The notes under the pieces: model-generated
What the model saw: the letters and a program-made list of their open reading frames with translations, nothing else
Databases searched by the model: none
What the model was told of the DNA's origin: nothing
Assembly: GCA_029202485.1 (NCBI GenBank)
Contig: CP119313.1
Coordinates: 3,968,001-4,032,000 of the forward strand
Origin: Candidatus Pedobacter colombiensis
GTDB taxonomy: Bacteria > Bacteroidota > Bacteroidia > Sphingobacteriales > Sphingobacteriaceae
DNA length: 64,000 bases
Direction: 5' to 3'
Shown here: positions 52,343-61,712 of the stretch, in pieces
How positions within the stretch are numbered: the first letter of the stretch is position 1
Layout: every line of letters begins with the position of its first letter
Position numbers and translations under genes: made by a program

Positions 52343-52606
52343 GTTTGTTATTTAAGCTTTCAGAGTTAAGGACACCATGCAACTTAAGGAGGATTTAATC
52401 AAACCTATTGTTACAAACTGTGACTTAACCATTGAAAATATTTTAATTTTACCTATTCAATCCAATCATTATAACCCATCCATTTTCAATTCATTAAATC
52501 ACAGAATAAGAAAAATGAGGAGGCTACTTTTGAGGTTGCAAATATATAATTATTAATTTACTATATTTATTTTTTTGCAAAATACTCCAGTTAAAACAAA
52601 AATATC

Positions 52607-52614
52607 TACCTTCG
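52607..52614 (+). promoter_or_regulatory. -7 promoter box (TACCTTCG) for the ECF sigma gene
   Basis: One mismatch from TAnnTTTG, followed by C; ends 22 bases before the ATG at 52637. No -33 TTG at standard spacing. Confidence 0.4.
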
Positions 52615-52636
52615 CCATAGATAATATATACAAATA

Positions 52637-53215
52637 ATGTCAACACACAGTAAACTAAGTGATTACGAGTTAACCACCCTTTTAAAGGATGGTGATCGTG
52701 ATGCTTTTACTGAAATTTATGACAGATATTTTTTGTCACTTCATGCCCATGCTTATAAATGGATGCGCAACAGAGAAGAAACCAAGGACATCATCCATGA
52801 GCTTTTTTTGTCCCTTTGGGAAAAACGGGAAACTTTATCTTTTGAGCCCAGCCTGCTCAGCTACCTCTCTGCCGCAGTAAGAAATCGTATCTTTAACCTC
52901 TTATCTCATAAACGCATTGAATCAGCTTACCTAACCAAGCTAGATCATTTTACCAATGAAGACAACTGCATTACAGATCACCTGATTAGGGAAAAGCAAT
53001 TGACAGAGATCATTGAAAATGAAATTGCAGGTATGCCCGGAAAAATGCGTGAGGTTTTTCAGTTAAGCAGAAAAGAGAATTTAAGCCATAAGGCGATTGC
53101 AGGCCAGCTGAACATCTCCGAATTAACCGTCAGGAAACACGTTCAACATGCCTTAAAGATCTTGCGTTTCAAAATCGGCATCTTTCTGATGTTATCCTTT
53201 TTCATGAGCCTTTAA
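52637..53215 (+). CDS. ECF-type RNA polymerase sigma factor (FecI/SusCD-regulating type)
   Basis: 192 residues with sigma region 2 (FTEIYDRYFLSLHAHAYKWM and the DIIHELFLSLWEKRE block, about 21-75) and region 4 (PGKMREVFQLSRKENLSHK, helix-turn-helix AGQLNISELTVRKHVQHA, about 133-175). A hydrophobic C-terminal tail is usual for the Bacteroidota group that controls SusC/SusD loci. It is followed by a FecR-type anti-sigma factor and a SusC receptor with a signalling domain, so it should drive this locus when the receptor binds its ligand. Confidence 0.93.
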   Translation: MSTHSKLSDYELTTLLKDGDRDAFTEIYDRYFLSLHAHAYKWMRNREETKDIIHELFLSLWEKRETLSFEPSLLSYLSAAVRNRIFNLLSHKRIESAYLTKLDHFTNEDNCITDHLIREKQLTEIIENEIAGMPGKMREVFQLSRKENLSHKAIAGQLNISELTVRKHVQHALKILRFKIGIFLMLSFFMSL

Positions 53216-53292
53216 TTTTTTTTCATTTTTATTTACCCCCTCCATCCTCCTCAACTGTACCTCTTTATAAAGCATTAACTGTCTCAACAAAC

Positions 53293-54405
53293 ATGGAAGA
53301 AAAAAAGGCACAAGCACTGTTTCAAAAATATGCAGCCGGTAATTGTACTGAAGCAGAAAAAGCGCTTCTGGAATCATGGTATCTTCAGCATAGCCCGGAT
53401 GCCTACCCGGATATGAGTATTGAGGAGCGTTTAGAAGACAAGCAACAAATACTTGCTGCACTTCAACAAACCATTGCACCTGCAAAACGAAATATGCTCT
53501 GGCCAAAAATGGCGGGTGTAGCGGCTGTAATATTTGCGCTCATCAGCTTTGGACTGTATACTTACCTCGCTAAAAATAAGTCTATACAGCATGGCACAAC
53601 GATAGCAAAGGCCGATGTGCAGCCAGGTGGCAATAAAGCGGTACTTACGCTCGCAAATGGCCAAACCATTAATTTAAGCAGTGATAAAAAAGGCATTGTC
53701 ATTAAAGCCGGCGAACTGGCTTACAATGATGGGACACAAATTAAAACTAATGAGCTTAATGCTGAAATTATAGAACGTAATACCATCACTACCCCTGTAG
53801 GCGGACAATATCAAATCATTTTGCAGGATGGCACTAAAGTTTGGCTTAATGCAGCGTCATCATTAAGCTACCCTACCCGCTTTGCAGGTAAAGAAAGGAA
53901 AGTAGAAATAACGGGCGAAGCTTATTTTGAAGTCGCACACAATAAGGCCATGCCTTTTAAAGTGATGAGCAAAGGTCAAACCATAGAAGTACTAGGCACA
54001 CACTTTAATGTCATGGCTTACGAAAATGAGCATGCCATAACAACAACCTTACTGGAAGGATCTGTAAAAGTGAGCAACAATACCGCTTCTAAATACCTTA
54101 CTCCGGGGCAACAGGCTCAGGTAACCGGTCAGCACATTGCTATTGCCGACCATATAGACTTAGAAGAAGTCATTTCCTGGAAAAATGGGTATTTCAAGTT
54201 TAATGAAGACATTAAAGGCATCATGAATAAAATTGCCCGTTGGTATGATATAGATGTCGTATATAAACCGGGTGTAGATTTAAACCAAACTTTTTCGGGT
54301 GAAGTCTCCAAATCCAGAAATGTCTCTGTTTTGCTAAAAGTGATGGAACTAACCGGAAATGTAAACTTTAAAATTGAAGGAAGGAGGATCATCGTTATGC
54401 CATAA
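53293..54405 (+). CDS. FecR-family anti-sigma factor
   Basis: 370 residues: a cytoplasmic N-terminal part with the ECF-binding helix (ALLESWYLQHSP, about 24-35), one membrane segment (about 72-92), a periplasmic FecR domain (about 165-260; TTPVGGQYQIILQDGTKVWLNAASSL region and GEAYFEVAHNKAMPFKV) and a C-terminal DUF4974-type domain (FNEDIKGIMNKIARWYDID) that contacts the receptor signalling domain. It is 77 bp after the sigma gene and 142 bp before susC. Confidence 0.93.
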   Translation: MEEKKAQALFQKYAAGNCTEAEKALLESWYLQHSPDAYPDMSIEERLEDKQQILAALQQTIAPAKRNMLWPKMAGVAAVIFALISFGLYTYLAKNKSIQHGTTIAKADVQPGGNKAVLTLANGQTINLSSDKKGIVIKAGELAYNDGTQIKTNELNAEIIERNTITTPVGGQYQIILQDGTKVWLNAASSLSYPTRFAGKERKVEITGEAYFEVAHNKAMPFKVMSKGQTIEVLGTHFNVMAYENEHAITTTLLEGSVKVSNNTASKYLTPGQQAQVTGQHIAIADHIDLEEVISWKNGYFKFNEDIKGIMNKIARWYDIDVVYKPGVDLNQTFSGEVSKSRNVSVLLKVMELTGNVNFKIEGRRIIVMP

Positions 54406-54547
54406 AACTACACATAAAGATGACCTTAAAAAGAAGCCGGGAATGATTGGACCCACCCCCGGCCAAATTGTAAGGGCTCTAAAAAACCGCGGCTTAAGCG
54501 GAATTACTATTGAATTGACAATTATCTAAACCCTAACTATCAAATGT

Positions 54548-57500
54548 ATGATTTTTTACCTAAACGTTAAACGTGGTGGAAGCCACAGTATTATACGAAA
54601 ACTCATCATGCGGATCAACTTATCCATATTTTTCATCTTACTGGCCATGATTCAAGTATCGGCCAAAGATGCATTCGCACAAAAAATTACACTGGACAGG
54701 ACTAATACCAGCTTAAATAAAGTGATAAAAGAGATCCGTACGCAAAGCGGATATGATTTCTTTTATAACAATGCACTTATTGTAAAGGCACGACCAGTAT
54801 CCATTCATGTAAAAAATGTATCGCTCGACGAAGCGCTTCAAAAGTGTTTTGCAAATCAAACATTTACCTACCGGATTACCGACAAAATGGTAATCATTAT
54901 GGAAAAAGAAACAAAAATGCCAGCGCAGGTAGCGGTTGTACAAGAGCCTATCACCGGAAAGGTGGTTGATACCACTGGACTGCCCCTACCTGGTGCTACA
55001 GTAAGAGTAAAAGGCAGCACCAAAGTTACCATAACAGATGCCAACGGTACATTTGTTTTAAAGGATGTGAAAGAAAATTCGATCCTTGAAATTTCCTATT
55101 TGGGTTTTACAACCCGGGAAATAAAAGCTACAGCCAACATCGGCAAGATTATTTTACAAATTGCACAATCAGGATTAAATGAAGTTGTTGTAACCGCCAT
55201 GGGCATATCCAGAGAGAAAAAAGCACTGGGTTATGCAGTACAGGAAGTAAAATCTGAAGAGCTGACTACTCGTCCAACTAATGCTTTGAGTGCCATTTCT
55301 GGAAAAGTATCTGGTCTGCAAGTCATCTCCTCAGGGGGTAATATGGGTGGTTCGACACGTGTGTTACTGCGTGGTATCAATTCTATAACAGGCAATAACC
55401 AACCTTTGTATGTAATAGATGGCACACCGATAGATAACTCAGACCTTAACACTTCTTCTACCATAAACGGAAGTGCAGGTAAAGACGTAGGTAACCTGAT
55501 ACAGGATCTGAATCCCGATGATATAGAAAACATCTCAGTCCTAAAAGGCCCTTCTGCTGCTGCATTATATGGATCGAGAGCTGCAAATGGTGTAATTTTG
55601 GTCACCACTAAAAAAGGAAGTAAGAAAGAGAAATTCGACATTACCCTAAATACTGGAATTGATTTCGAGAACATTGTCCGTCTGCCTAAAAGACAGCATT
55701 TATATGGTCAAGGCTACGCCAACACCTTTGCTAAGGCCACAATTAACGGGAAAGAATATAATATTGTAGATTATGCTGCTGATGAGAGCTGGGGACCAAA
55801 ATTGGATGGCACACCAGTATTGCATTGGTATAACCTGGACCCGGAATATCCAGCCGACTACCTAAAGCCCCAGCCATGGATTTATCCTGAGCATGATGTC
55901 AATTACTTTTTCCGGACAGGTATTGCCAATACGAATAACATTGCGGTTAGCGGATCTAGTGGTCAAACCAATTACCGTTTGTCCTATACCAATAAAAATG
56001 TTCGCGGTACAGTTCCAAATTCCAGTTTAGGACGTAATGCTGTAAACTTCTCAGGTTCTACACAGCTGGGCATTGTAAATGTATTCAGCAACCTGAACTA
56101 TGTTAAAAACAACACGCTAGGCAGACCGTGGACAGGCGCTTCTAACCGGAACATTATGCTCGAAGCCTTCCAATGGGGCGGCGTACAGGTGGATTACAAA
56201 AAACTAAGCGAATACAAAAGACCTGACGGCACTCCGCGCCCATGGAACAGAACAGGATACCAGAATACAGCTACTGACAAAGCAACCCGATTTATCGACA
56301 ACCCATATTGGTCTGCTTACGAAAGCTATATGGAGGAAAATCGCGATAGAATTTATGGAAATATAGGCTTCACGGTTGATGCCAATACCTGGCTTAAACT
56401 AACCGGAAAAGTACATGCTGATGTGTATACTTCCGAGTACCAGGATCGCATAGCAGTATATTCACGTTCTCAATCACAGTATCAGGACTACACCCATCAT
56501 TTTAACGAATTCAATTACGAATTCCTGGCTTCAGCAAAGAAAAACTGGGCGGATTTCTCCCTCTCAGGTAATATTGGAGGAAACATCAGAGATCAAAAGC
56601 GCCGCATAAGTGATGGTTTAACTCAGGGAGGACTAATTATCCCGCAATACTACAATCTTAAAAATGCACCTATTGTCTTAAATAACAACAACTTTTTCCA
56701 CAAACAGGTATACTCATTATATGGCAGCTTCTCCGCCGGATGGAAAGGGCTACTTTACCTGGATGGAACTTTACGCAACGACTGGTCATCGACCCTTCCT
56801 GTAGAAAACAATTCATTCATTTACCCATCTCTTACCGGAAGTTTTGTGTTTAGCGAACTTGCAGGTTTAAAAAAACAAGAATGGCTTGATTTTGCCAAAG
56901 TACGCTTAGGCTGGGCACAGGTAGGTAATGATACTGAGCCGTACCAACTGTTACCTGTTTTCGAAGCACAGCAAGCATTTAATGGAACAGCTAATTATCG
57001 TTTGCCAATTACATTAAATAATCCTTTGTTAAAACCTGAGATCACAAGTTCTGTTGAAACAGGGATAAATGTACAAATGTTTAAAAACCGTTTAGGATTT
57101 GATGTAACCTATTACAATAACAACAGTCGCAATCAAATCCTTCCAGTACCTATCTCTGCAGCCTTTGGATATGAAAACAAAGTGCTAAACGCAGGAAAAA
57201 TAAACAACAAAGGTATAGAGGTTACCTTAAATGGCACACCAATAAAAAGTGGCAATTTTGAATGGAACAGCACGCTTAACTGGTCAAGAAACCGAAATAA
57301 GGTGATTTCGCTGGATGAAGGTGTAAACACGTTAGAACTCAGCGGTCTGTTGGTTAGCCTGGTAGCGCAGGAAGGCAAACCTTACGGACAAATTATGGGG
57401 AATGATTTTGTGTATGCCCCAGATGGACAACGCGTGGTACAGGCTGATGGTACTTACCTTAAAACCTCACAACAAGTGGCATTAGGAAGTGTACTTCCTA

Positions 57501-58051
57501 ACTATTTGTTTGGTTTCCAAAATACCTTTAATTATAAAAAAATGCGACTGAGCTTCCTTATCGATGGAAGAATGGGTGGAAGTTTCTTCTCTCAGACCTA
57601 TAAAGTAGGAATGTACGCCGGGATATTAGATAAAACTGCCGCAAACAACATCAGGGAAACCGGCATTGTTGTAGATGGCGTAAAAGCCGATGTTGCGTTC
57701 CATCCTGATGGCACGTACACAGTAACCAATACCCGTAAAAACGACACGAACATTTCGGCACTAGCCTGGGCAAGGAATGAATACAACGGACCAACCACTT
57801 TTAGTGTGTTCGATGCTTCCTACATTAAATTAAGAGAGCTTACCCTAGGTTACACTTTCGACCTTAAAAAGAACAGTGCCATTCGTTCTCTTGGTCTGAC
57901 TGCATATGGAAGAAACCTTTGGAACATTTATACCAAGAGTAAATACATTGATCCGGAATTCACTAATAGTGGCGGAAACGTACAAGGTATAGAGGGCGGT
58001 AACATTCCCGTTCCTATCACCTATGGTTTAAATGTAAGTGTTAAGTTTTAA
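54548..58051 (+). CDS. SusC/RagA-type TonB-linked outer-membrane protein with STN signalling domain
   Basis: 1167-residue outer-membrane transporter. After the signal peptide (about 22-45) comes an STN/secretin-like domain (about 46-120, ITLDRTNTSLNKVIKEI), a carboxypeptidase-regulatory sandwich (about 130-210, ITGKVVDTTGLPLPGATV), plug (about 213-360 with GVILVTTKKGSKK) and barrel ending LNVSVKF. The STN domain talks to FecR in the periplasm, so the receptor can both import and signal. The start is uncertain; the ATG at 54608 (MRINLS) would give a shorter, standard signal peptide. The substrate is unknown; SusD follows after 17 bp. Confidence 0.93.
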   Translation: MIFYLNVKRGGSHSIIRKLIMRINLSIFFILLAMIQVSAKDAFAQKITLDRTNTSLNKVIKEIRTQSGYDFFYNNALIVKARPVSIHVKNVSLDEALQKCFANQTFTYRITDKMVIIMEKETKMPAQVAVVQEPITGKVVDTTGLPLPGATVRVKGSTKVTITDANGTFVLKDVKENSILEISYLGFTTREIKATANIGKIILQIAQSGLNEVVVTAMGISREKKALGYAVQEVKSEELTTRPTNALSAISGKVSGLQVISSGGNMGGSTRVLLRGINSITGNNQPLYVIDGTPIDNSDLNTSSTINGSAGKDVGNLIQDLNPDDIENISVLKGPSAAALYGSRAANGVILVTTKKGSKKEKFDITLNTGIDFENIVRLPKRQHLYGQGYANTFAKATINGKEYNIVDYAADESWGPKLDGTPVLHWYNLDPEYPADYLKPQPWIYPEHDVNYFFRTGIANTNNIAVSGSSGQTNYRLSYTNKNVRGTVPNSSLGRNAVNFSGSTQLGIVNVFSNLNYVKNNTLGRPWTGASNRNIMLEAFQWGGVQVDYKKLSEYKRPDGTPRPWNRTGYQNTATDKATRFIDNPYWSAYESYMEENRDRIYGNIGFTVDANTWLKLTGKVHADVYTSEYQDRIAVYSRSQSQYQDYTHHFNEFNYEFLASAKKNWADFSLSGNIGGNIRDQKRRISDGLTQGGLIIPQYYNLKNAPIVLNNNNFFHKQVYSLYGSFSAGWKGLLYLDGTLRNDWSSTLPVENNSFIYPSLTGSFVFSELAGLKKQEWLDFAKVRLGWAQVGNDTEPYQLLPVFEAQQAFNGTANYRLPITLNNPLLKPEITSSVETGINVQMFKNRLGFDVTYYNNNSRNQILPVPISAAFGYENKVLNAGKINNKGIEVTLNGTPIKSGNFEWNSTLNWSRNRNKVISLDEGVNTLELSGLLVSLVAQEGKPYGQIMGNDFVYAPDGQRVVQADGTYLKTSQQVALGSVLPNYLFGFQNTFNYKKMRLSFLIDGRMGGSFFSQTYKVGMYAGILDKTAANNIRETGIVVDGVKADVAFHPDGTYTVTNTRKNDTNISALAWARNEYNGPTTFSVFDASYIKLRELTLGYTFDLKKNSAIRSLGLTAYGRNLWNIYTKSKYIDPEFTNSGGNVQGIEGGNIPVPITYGLNVSVKF

Positions 58052-58068
58052 CCCAAAAAATTACTGAG

Positions 58069-59613
58069 ATGAACTTTTATAACAAAATATCAGCCATTGC
58101 CTTATTGTCCCTTACTGCATTTGTTTCATGCAGTGATGATAAACTGGCAGAAATCAATACAGATCCGAACAGACCGGGCAATGTGCCTACGCCTACCCTT
58201 ATTTTGTCTGCGGAGAAACAAATTATGGACAATGTGAGAAATCTGGATGTTTCATTGAACGGCACCATGCTATTTGCACAGTATTACAGTCAGAATATTT
58301 ATACGGATCAAAGTCGTTATGATATTGCACGTAGCACCTCAGATCGCTACTGGGCAGATGGATTTAAAGCTTTGAACAACTTAAATGAGATCATTAAGCT
58401 AAACACTAATCCTGCCACTAAAGCCATTGCTACCGCCGGTACTGCAGGTACAAATGCCAACCAGATTGCGATCTGCCGTGTGTTAAAGGCTTTTACTTTT
58501 CATTCCCTGAGTGATGCATTTGGTGATATTCCATACCAATCGTACGCTAACGCAGATCCATCATTTCAAGCATTGCAACAAAATCCTGATAACTATACTC
58601 CAAAGTATGCCACACAGGAAAAAATTTATACGGACATCCTAAATGAACTAAAACAGGCGGCTGATACTTTATGGAAATATCCAACTGCCAATACTTTTGG
58701 TATTTCAGATGTGATATACAAAGGCAATAATGAAAACTGGGCGAGATTTGCCAATTCACTACGCCTGCGTCTGGCCACCAGAATCCGGGCTAAATTACCT
58801 ACGCTTTCACAACAACATTTTGTCGAAGCACTGGCTCAAGGGGTATTTACATCCAATGCTCAGACTGCGGCTTTTAAATACAGTATATCGGCGCCAAATG
58901 AGGCTCCTCTTTACAGAGCAACAGTTACCGCTAACCGCCAGGACTTTGCGGTATCACACATTCTTATCAATTCCTTAAAAGGAGCATTAGGACCTTTTAA
59001 CACTTTAGATCCCCGTTTACCGATCTACGCAAGGCCTAATAAAAACAATGAGTATGTTGGTCAACCTTATGGTTTACCATTGGAAGCTGCCGGGATTAAT
59101 AAGCCTGCCGACATCAGCCTACCGGGTACATTGGTGAATGCTGCAGATTTTAGCGAAGTACTTCAGGAATATGCAGAGGTTGCATTTTTAATTTCTGAAT
59201 ACCAAAACTGGAGCGATAGCGAATACAAAAAAGGAGTTGTAGCCTCCCTAACCCGTTGGGGTGTTGCAGAGGCAACAGCACAGACCTATGCAAACAATCT
59301 ACCTGCAGCAACTAAAGAAAGAGTCCTAACACAAAAGTACTTTGCACTTTATACCCAGGGACTAGAATCCTGGACGGAAATTCGCCGTACTGGATTCCCT
59401 AACTTTTTGGTTAAACCAAATGATGTAGTATGGACAAGGGTTACGCCTACAGAAACATTTAATTATGTCTTCAAACCAGTTTTCGGAAATGGCATACCTA
59501 AGCGTATCTATTATCCTGTAAAAGAACAAAGTGTAAACAAAACCAATTATCAACAGGCACTTGCTGCTCAGGGAGATGATGTAATTACAACTCCGCTTTG
59601 GTGGAATAAATAA
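58069..59613 (+). CDS. SusD/RagB-family surface lipoprotein (SusD-like 2 group)
   Basis: 514-residue outer-membrane lipoprotein that caps the SusC barrel and binds substrate. The signal peptide ends in the lipobox LTAFVSC with Cys21. The motif EINTDPNRPGN, TPTLILSAEKQIM and the TPR-like helices (AICRVLKAFTFHSLSDAFGDIPY) place it in the SusD-like 2 group, which is not tied to a single substrate class. It lies between susC (17 bp) and a TlpA-type thioredoxin (9 bp), so the three form one operon. Confidence 0.92.
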   Translation: MNFYNKISAIALLSLTAFVSCSDDKLAEINTDPNRPGNVPTPTLILSAEKQIMDNVRNLDVSLNGTMLFAQYYSQNIYTDQSRYDIARSTSDRYWADGFKALNNLNEIIKLNTNPATKAIATAGTAGTNANQIAICRVLKAFTFHSLSDAFGDIPYQSYANADPSFQALQQNPDNYTPKYATQEKIYTDILNELKQAADTLWKYPTANTFGISDVIYKGNNENWARFANSLRLRLATRIRAKLPTLSQQHFVEALAQGVFTSNAQTAAFKYSISAPNEAPLYRATVTANRQDFAVSHILINSLKGALGPFNTLDPRLPIYARPNKNNEYVGQPYGLPLEAAGINKPADISLPGTLVNAADFSEVLQEYAEVAFLISEYQNWSDSEYKKGVVASLTRWGVAEATAQTYANNLPAATKERVLTQKYFALYTQGLESWTEIRRTGFPNFLVKPNDVVWTRVTPTETFNYVFKPVFGNGIPKRIYYPVKEQSVNKTNYQQALAAQGDDVITTPLWWNK

Positions 59614-59622
59614 ATTAGAATT

Positions 59623-60150
59623 ATGAAAACACTATTAATTTACCTGATCTGCTTATTTCCGGTCATGTTAATGGCCCAGGACAGCAAACCTGATGATCGC
59701 GGGTATAAAGTAAAAGTGGGTGATCAGGCCCCAAGTGATTTTAAATTGGTTTTAGCCAATGGCACAACAACAACCCTCTCTAAATTAAAAGGCAAGGTAG
59801 TCGTATTGCAATTTACGGCCAGCTGGTGCGAAGTATGTCGCGAAGAAATGCCTCATCTGGAAAAAGATGTCTGGCAAGCTTATAAGGATAAAGGTTTAAT
59901 GCTGATTGGTGTAGATCGTGATGAGCCCTTAAAAGTAGTTCAAAAATTTGCAAAGGACATGAAAATCACCTACCCACTGGCACTCGATCCGGGCGCAGAT
60001 ATTTTTGCTCAATTTGCAGATAAAAAAAGCGGTGTAACCAGAAATGTGGTGATCGATAAGCATGGCAAAATTGCCTACCTGACTCGGTTGTATAATGAAG
60101 AAGAATTTAAAGGTATGCTCGCTGCAATTGATAAATTGCTTAAATCATAA
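59623..60150 (+). CDS. TlpA-family periplasmic thiol-disulfide oxidoreductase
   Basis: 175 residues with a signal peptide (about 1-19, MKTLLIYLICLFPVMLMAQ) and a thioredoxin fold bearing WCEVC (Cys69, Cys72). The AhpC/TSA-like layout (VGDQAPSDFKLVLANG, GVTRNVVIDKHGKIAY with cis-Pro replaced by Thr-Arg) is that of TlpA/ResA reductants of periplasmic thiols. It is 9 bp after susD, so it is expressed with the uptake system, perhaps reducing disulfides in imported material or in the transporter. That role is inferred from position only. Confidence 0.88.
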   Translation: MKTLLIYLICLFPVMLMAQDSKPDDRGYKVKVGDQAPSDFKLVLANGTTTTLSKLKGKVVVLQFTASWCEVCREEMPHLEKDVWQAYKDKGLMLIGVDRDEPLKVVQKFAKDMKITYPLALDPGADIFAQFADKKSGVTRNVVIDKHGKIAYLTRLYNEEEFKGMLAAIDKLLKS

Positions 60151-60167
60151 AACATCCCAATAAAAAT

Positions 60168-60200
60168 GAAAGGCTAAGGTACGTGTATCCTTAGTCTTTT
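60168..60200 (+). terminator. Intrinsic terminator of the sigma-SusCD-TlpA locus
   Basis: GAAAGGCTAAGG pairs with CCTTAGTCTTTT (two G-U wobbles) around a 9-base loop, followed by CTTTTC. It overlaps the 3' end of the convergent cyclophilin gene by 10 bases. Confidence 0.6.
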
Positions 60201-60871
60201 CTTTTCAATTGCAGCTTAAGTTTTGCAGCTTCTGCTTTAGAAAGCACAACAGGATTAAAAACTACAGCTTGAAGTGGCATATCATTTTTATCGGTAGCCA
60301 CTTCATTAATTGCATCTGCCACATCCATACCGGCCACTATTTCTCCAAAAACGGTATAATCCTGATCCAGATTTGGCGTACCTCCTATTGTTTTATACAC
60401 TTCCCTTTGCGCCGGCGGAATCTTTCTGTTCTTCTTATGCTCTACAGCATCCAACTGTGCATCAGTCTGTTTCTTGCCGGCTACCAGATAAATCTGTGTG
60501 AAGTACGATCCTTTAGCAGCGTTGTCATCCCTACCTGCCCCCAAAGCGCCCTTCTTATGAAATAATGAAGGCTTTATTTCAGCAGGGAATCGCTTGGCGC
60601 CAAGCTCAGGGTGCCTATGCTCTCTATTCAAAATGGTATCGTCCAATTCGCCTCCTTGACTTACAAAGGATTTTATAACCCGATTAAATTCGGCATTTTT
60701 ATACAAGCCGGTTTTAATACCGTTTAAAAACATGTCTCTGTGCTTTGGCGTTTCATCGTACAGCATAATGGTGATGTTACCTTTATTGGTTACAAAACGT
60801 ACAAATGTAGATTGCGCTTTTGTTAAAGCAACAAGCAGAATCAGAGATAAAGAAAGAAATAGTTTTTTCAT
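60191..60871 (-). CDS. Secreted cyclophilin-type peptidyl-prolyl cis-trans isomerase
   Basis: 226 residues with a signal peptide (about 1-20, ending LTKAQ) and a cyclophilin core (VRFVTNKGNITIMLYDETPKHRD; catalytic-region FNRVIKSFVSQGGELDD, where the usual FHRVI is FNRVI; GTPNLDQDYTVFGEIVAGMDVADAI). The insertion around ELGAKRFPAEIKPSLFHKKGALGAGRDDN is common in Bacteroidota members. It assists proline isomerisation in periplasmic proteins. The ATG at 60871 is used; the frame upstream begins only with TTG. Confidence 0.9.
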   Translation of the reverse strand: MKKLFLSLSLILLVALTKAQSTFVRFVTNKGNITIMLYDETPKHRDMFLNGIKTGLYKNAEFNRVIKSFVSQGGELDDTILNREHRHPELGAKRFPAEIKPSLFHKKGALGAGRDDNAAKGSYFTQIYLVAGKKQTDAQLDAVEHKKNRKIPPAQREVYKTIGGTPNLDQDYTVFGEIVAGMDVADAINEVATDKNDMPLQAVVFNPVVLSKAEAAKLKLQLKRKD

Positions 60872-60955
60872 GATAGGTGTTAGCCTTGCCAAGATACAAT
60901 TATTGCCACAAAAAAGTTTCCAATCTACATCTGTGAGTTTAAATTGGAAAAAGAA

Positions 60956-61594
60956 TTATCCTATTTTTTTTAAACAGAGCAAATGCGACAATAATACGAG
61001 AGGCACTACAATAGCGGGTAACAAAGTATAAGGGAATTGCAGAATGGCTAGATTTGGCCTATCAAATGCCAGTTGCTGTATAGGCGAGGGTGCAGACAAG
61101 ATCGCTATACCGACAATTATGGCTAAAAATACTATTCCAACGATATTCCATACTCTAAATCGGGTTTGACCAACTTCCATTTCGGTCACTATTGTCCAGC
61201 CCAACATCAGCGCAGCTGAGATCCCCATTAAGATATCGAAGTTCCAGCCCGCAAAGGTCATGATCACGGGGATCTTGCCTTGAATGTATAATTGAAACAA
61301 TACCAGCTCTACCGGTATCCTTAAAATATGTATACCAATCAAGTAATTGCGTCGTAGCCCAATCAGTTGTATTTTCTTAAAGGAATAGATCACAAAAATG
61401 ATAGCCGGCACAATAACCAATAATATCCTTGGAGGCATCGCAGTTGTATTTTTAAAGAAACCTAACCAGGAAAGCAAGGCTACAACCAATATCCAACCTA
61501 CATACAATAAAAAGCCCTTGTTCTGTTTTCCTGTGCCCAGGTAAAACAAGATAACTGATAAGCAGGTTACGATAATAAATGTGATTTCTGTCAT
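60956..61594 (-). CDS. Polytopic membrane protein, function unknown
   Basis: 212 residues with six or seven membrane segments and short loops (LSVILFYLGTGKQ, VGWILVVALLSWLGFF, PVIMTFAGWNFDILMG, IVGIVFLAIIVGIAIL). No catalytic motif is seen. The ATG at 61594 is chosen because the longer frame needs a TTG. It is transcribed divergently from an AraC-type regulator with 118 bp between the starts, a common arrangement for a regulator and its target; that link is inferred. Confidence 0.75.
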   Translation of the reverse strand: MTEITFIIVTCLSVILFYLGTGKQNKGFLLYVGWILVVALLSWLGFFKNTTAMPPRILLVIVPAIIFVIYSFKKIQLIGLRRNYLIGIHILRIPVELVLFQLYIQGKIPVIMTFAGWNFDILMGISAALMLGWTIVTEMEVGQTRFRVWNIVGIVFLAIIVGIAILSAPSPIQQLAFDRPNLAILQFPYTLLPAIVVPLVLLSHLLCLKKIG

Positions 61595-61712
61595 AGCATT
61601 TCGTATTATCCGAATATACAAATCTCGTTATTAACTATAAAACTATATTTTCAGTTAATCTTCGGGACGTTCTCTATTTTTTTAGTGTGAATTGATTTTC
61701 ATAATTTGCAGT

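Larger units (their letters stand above)
52291..52636 (-). other. 346-bp spacer with a candidate small transcript upstream of adk
   Basis: The spacer holds an exact minus-strand -7 box TATATTTG at 52539-52546, a 26-codon frame on the same strand (52352-52432, MVKSQFVTIGLIKSSLSCMV onward) and the hairpin terminator at 52311-52342, an arrangement of promoter, short frame and terminator of about 220 bases. It could be a small RNA, a small-protein gene or an adk leader with attenuation. A 59-codon frame on the plus strand (52377-52556) also runs through here. No coding call is firm. Confidence 0.4.

Noticed and set aside
52377..52556. 59-codon plus-strand open frame upstream of the sigma factor gene
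   Set aside because: AT-rich with random-looking composition, no recognisable domain, and it overlaps the minus-strand promoter box and the 26-codon frame. Kept only as part of the spacer description.
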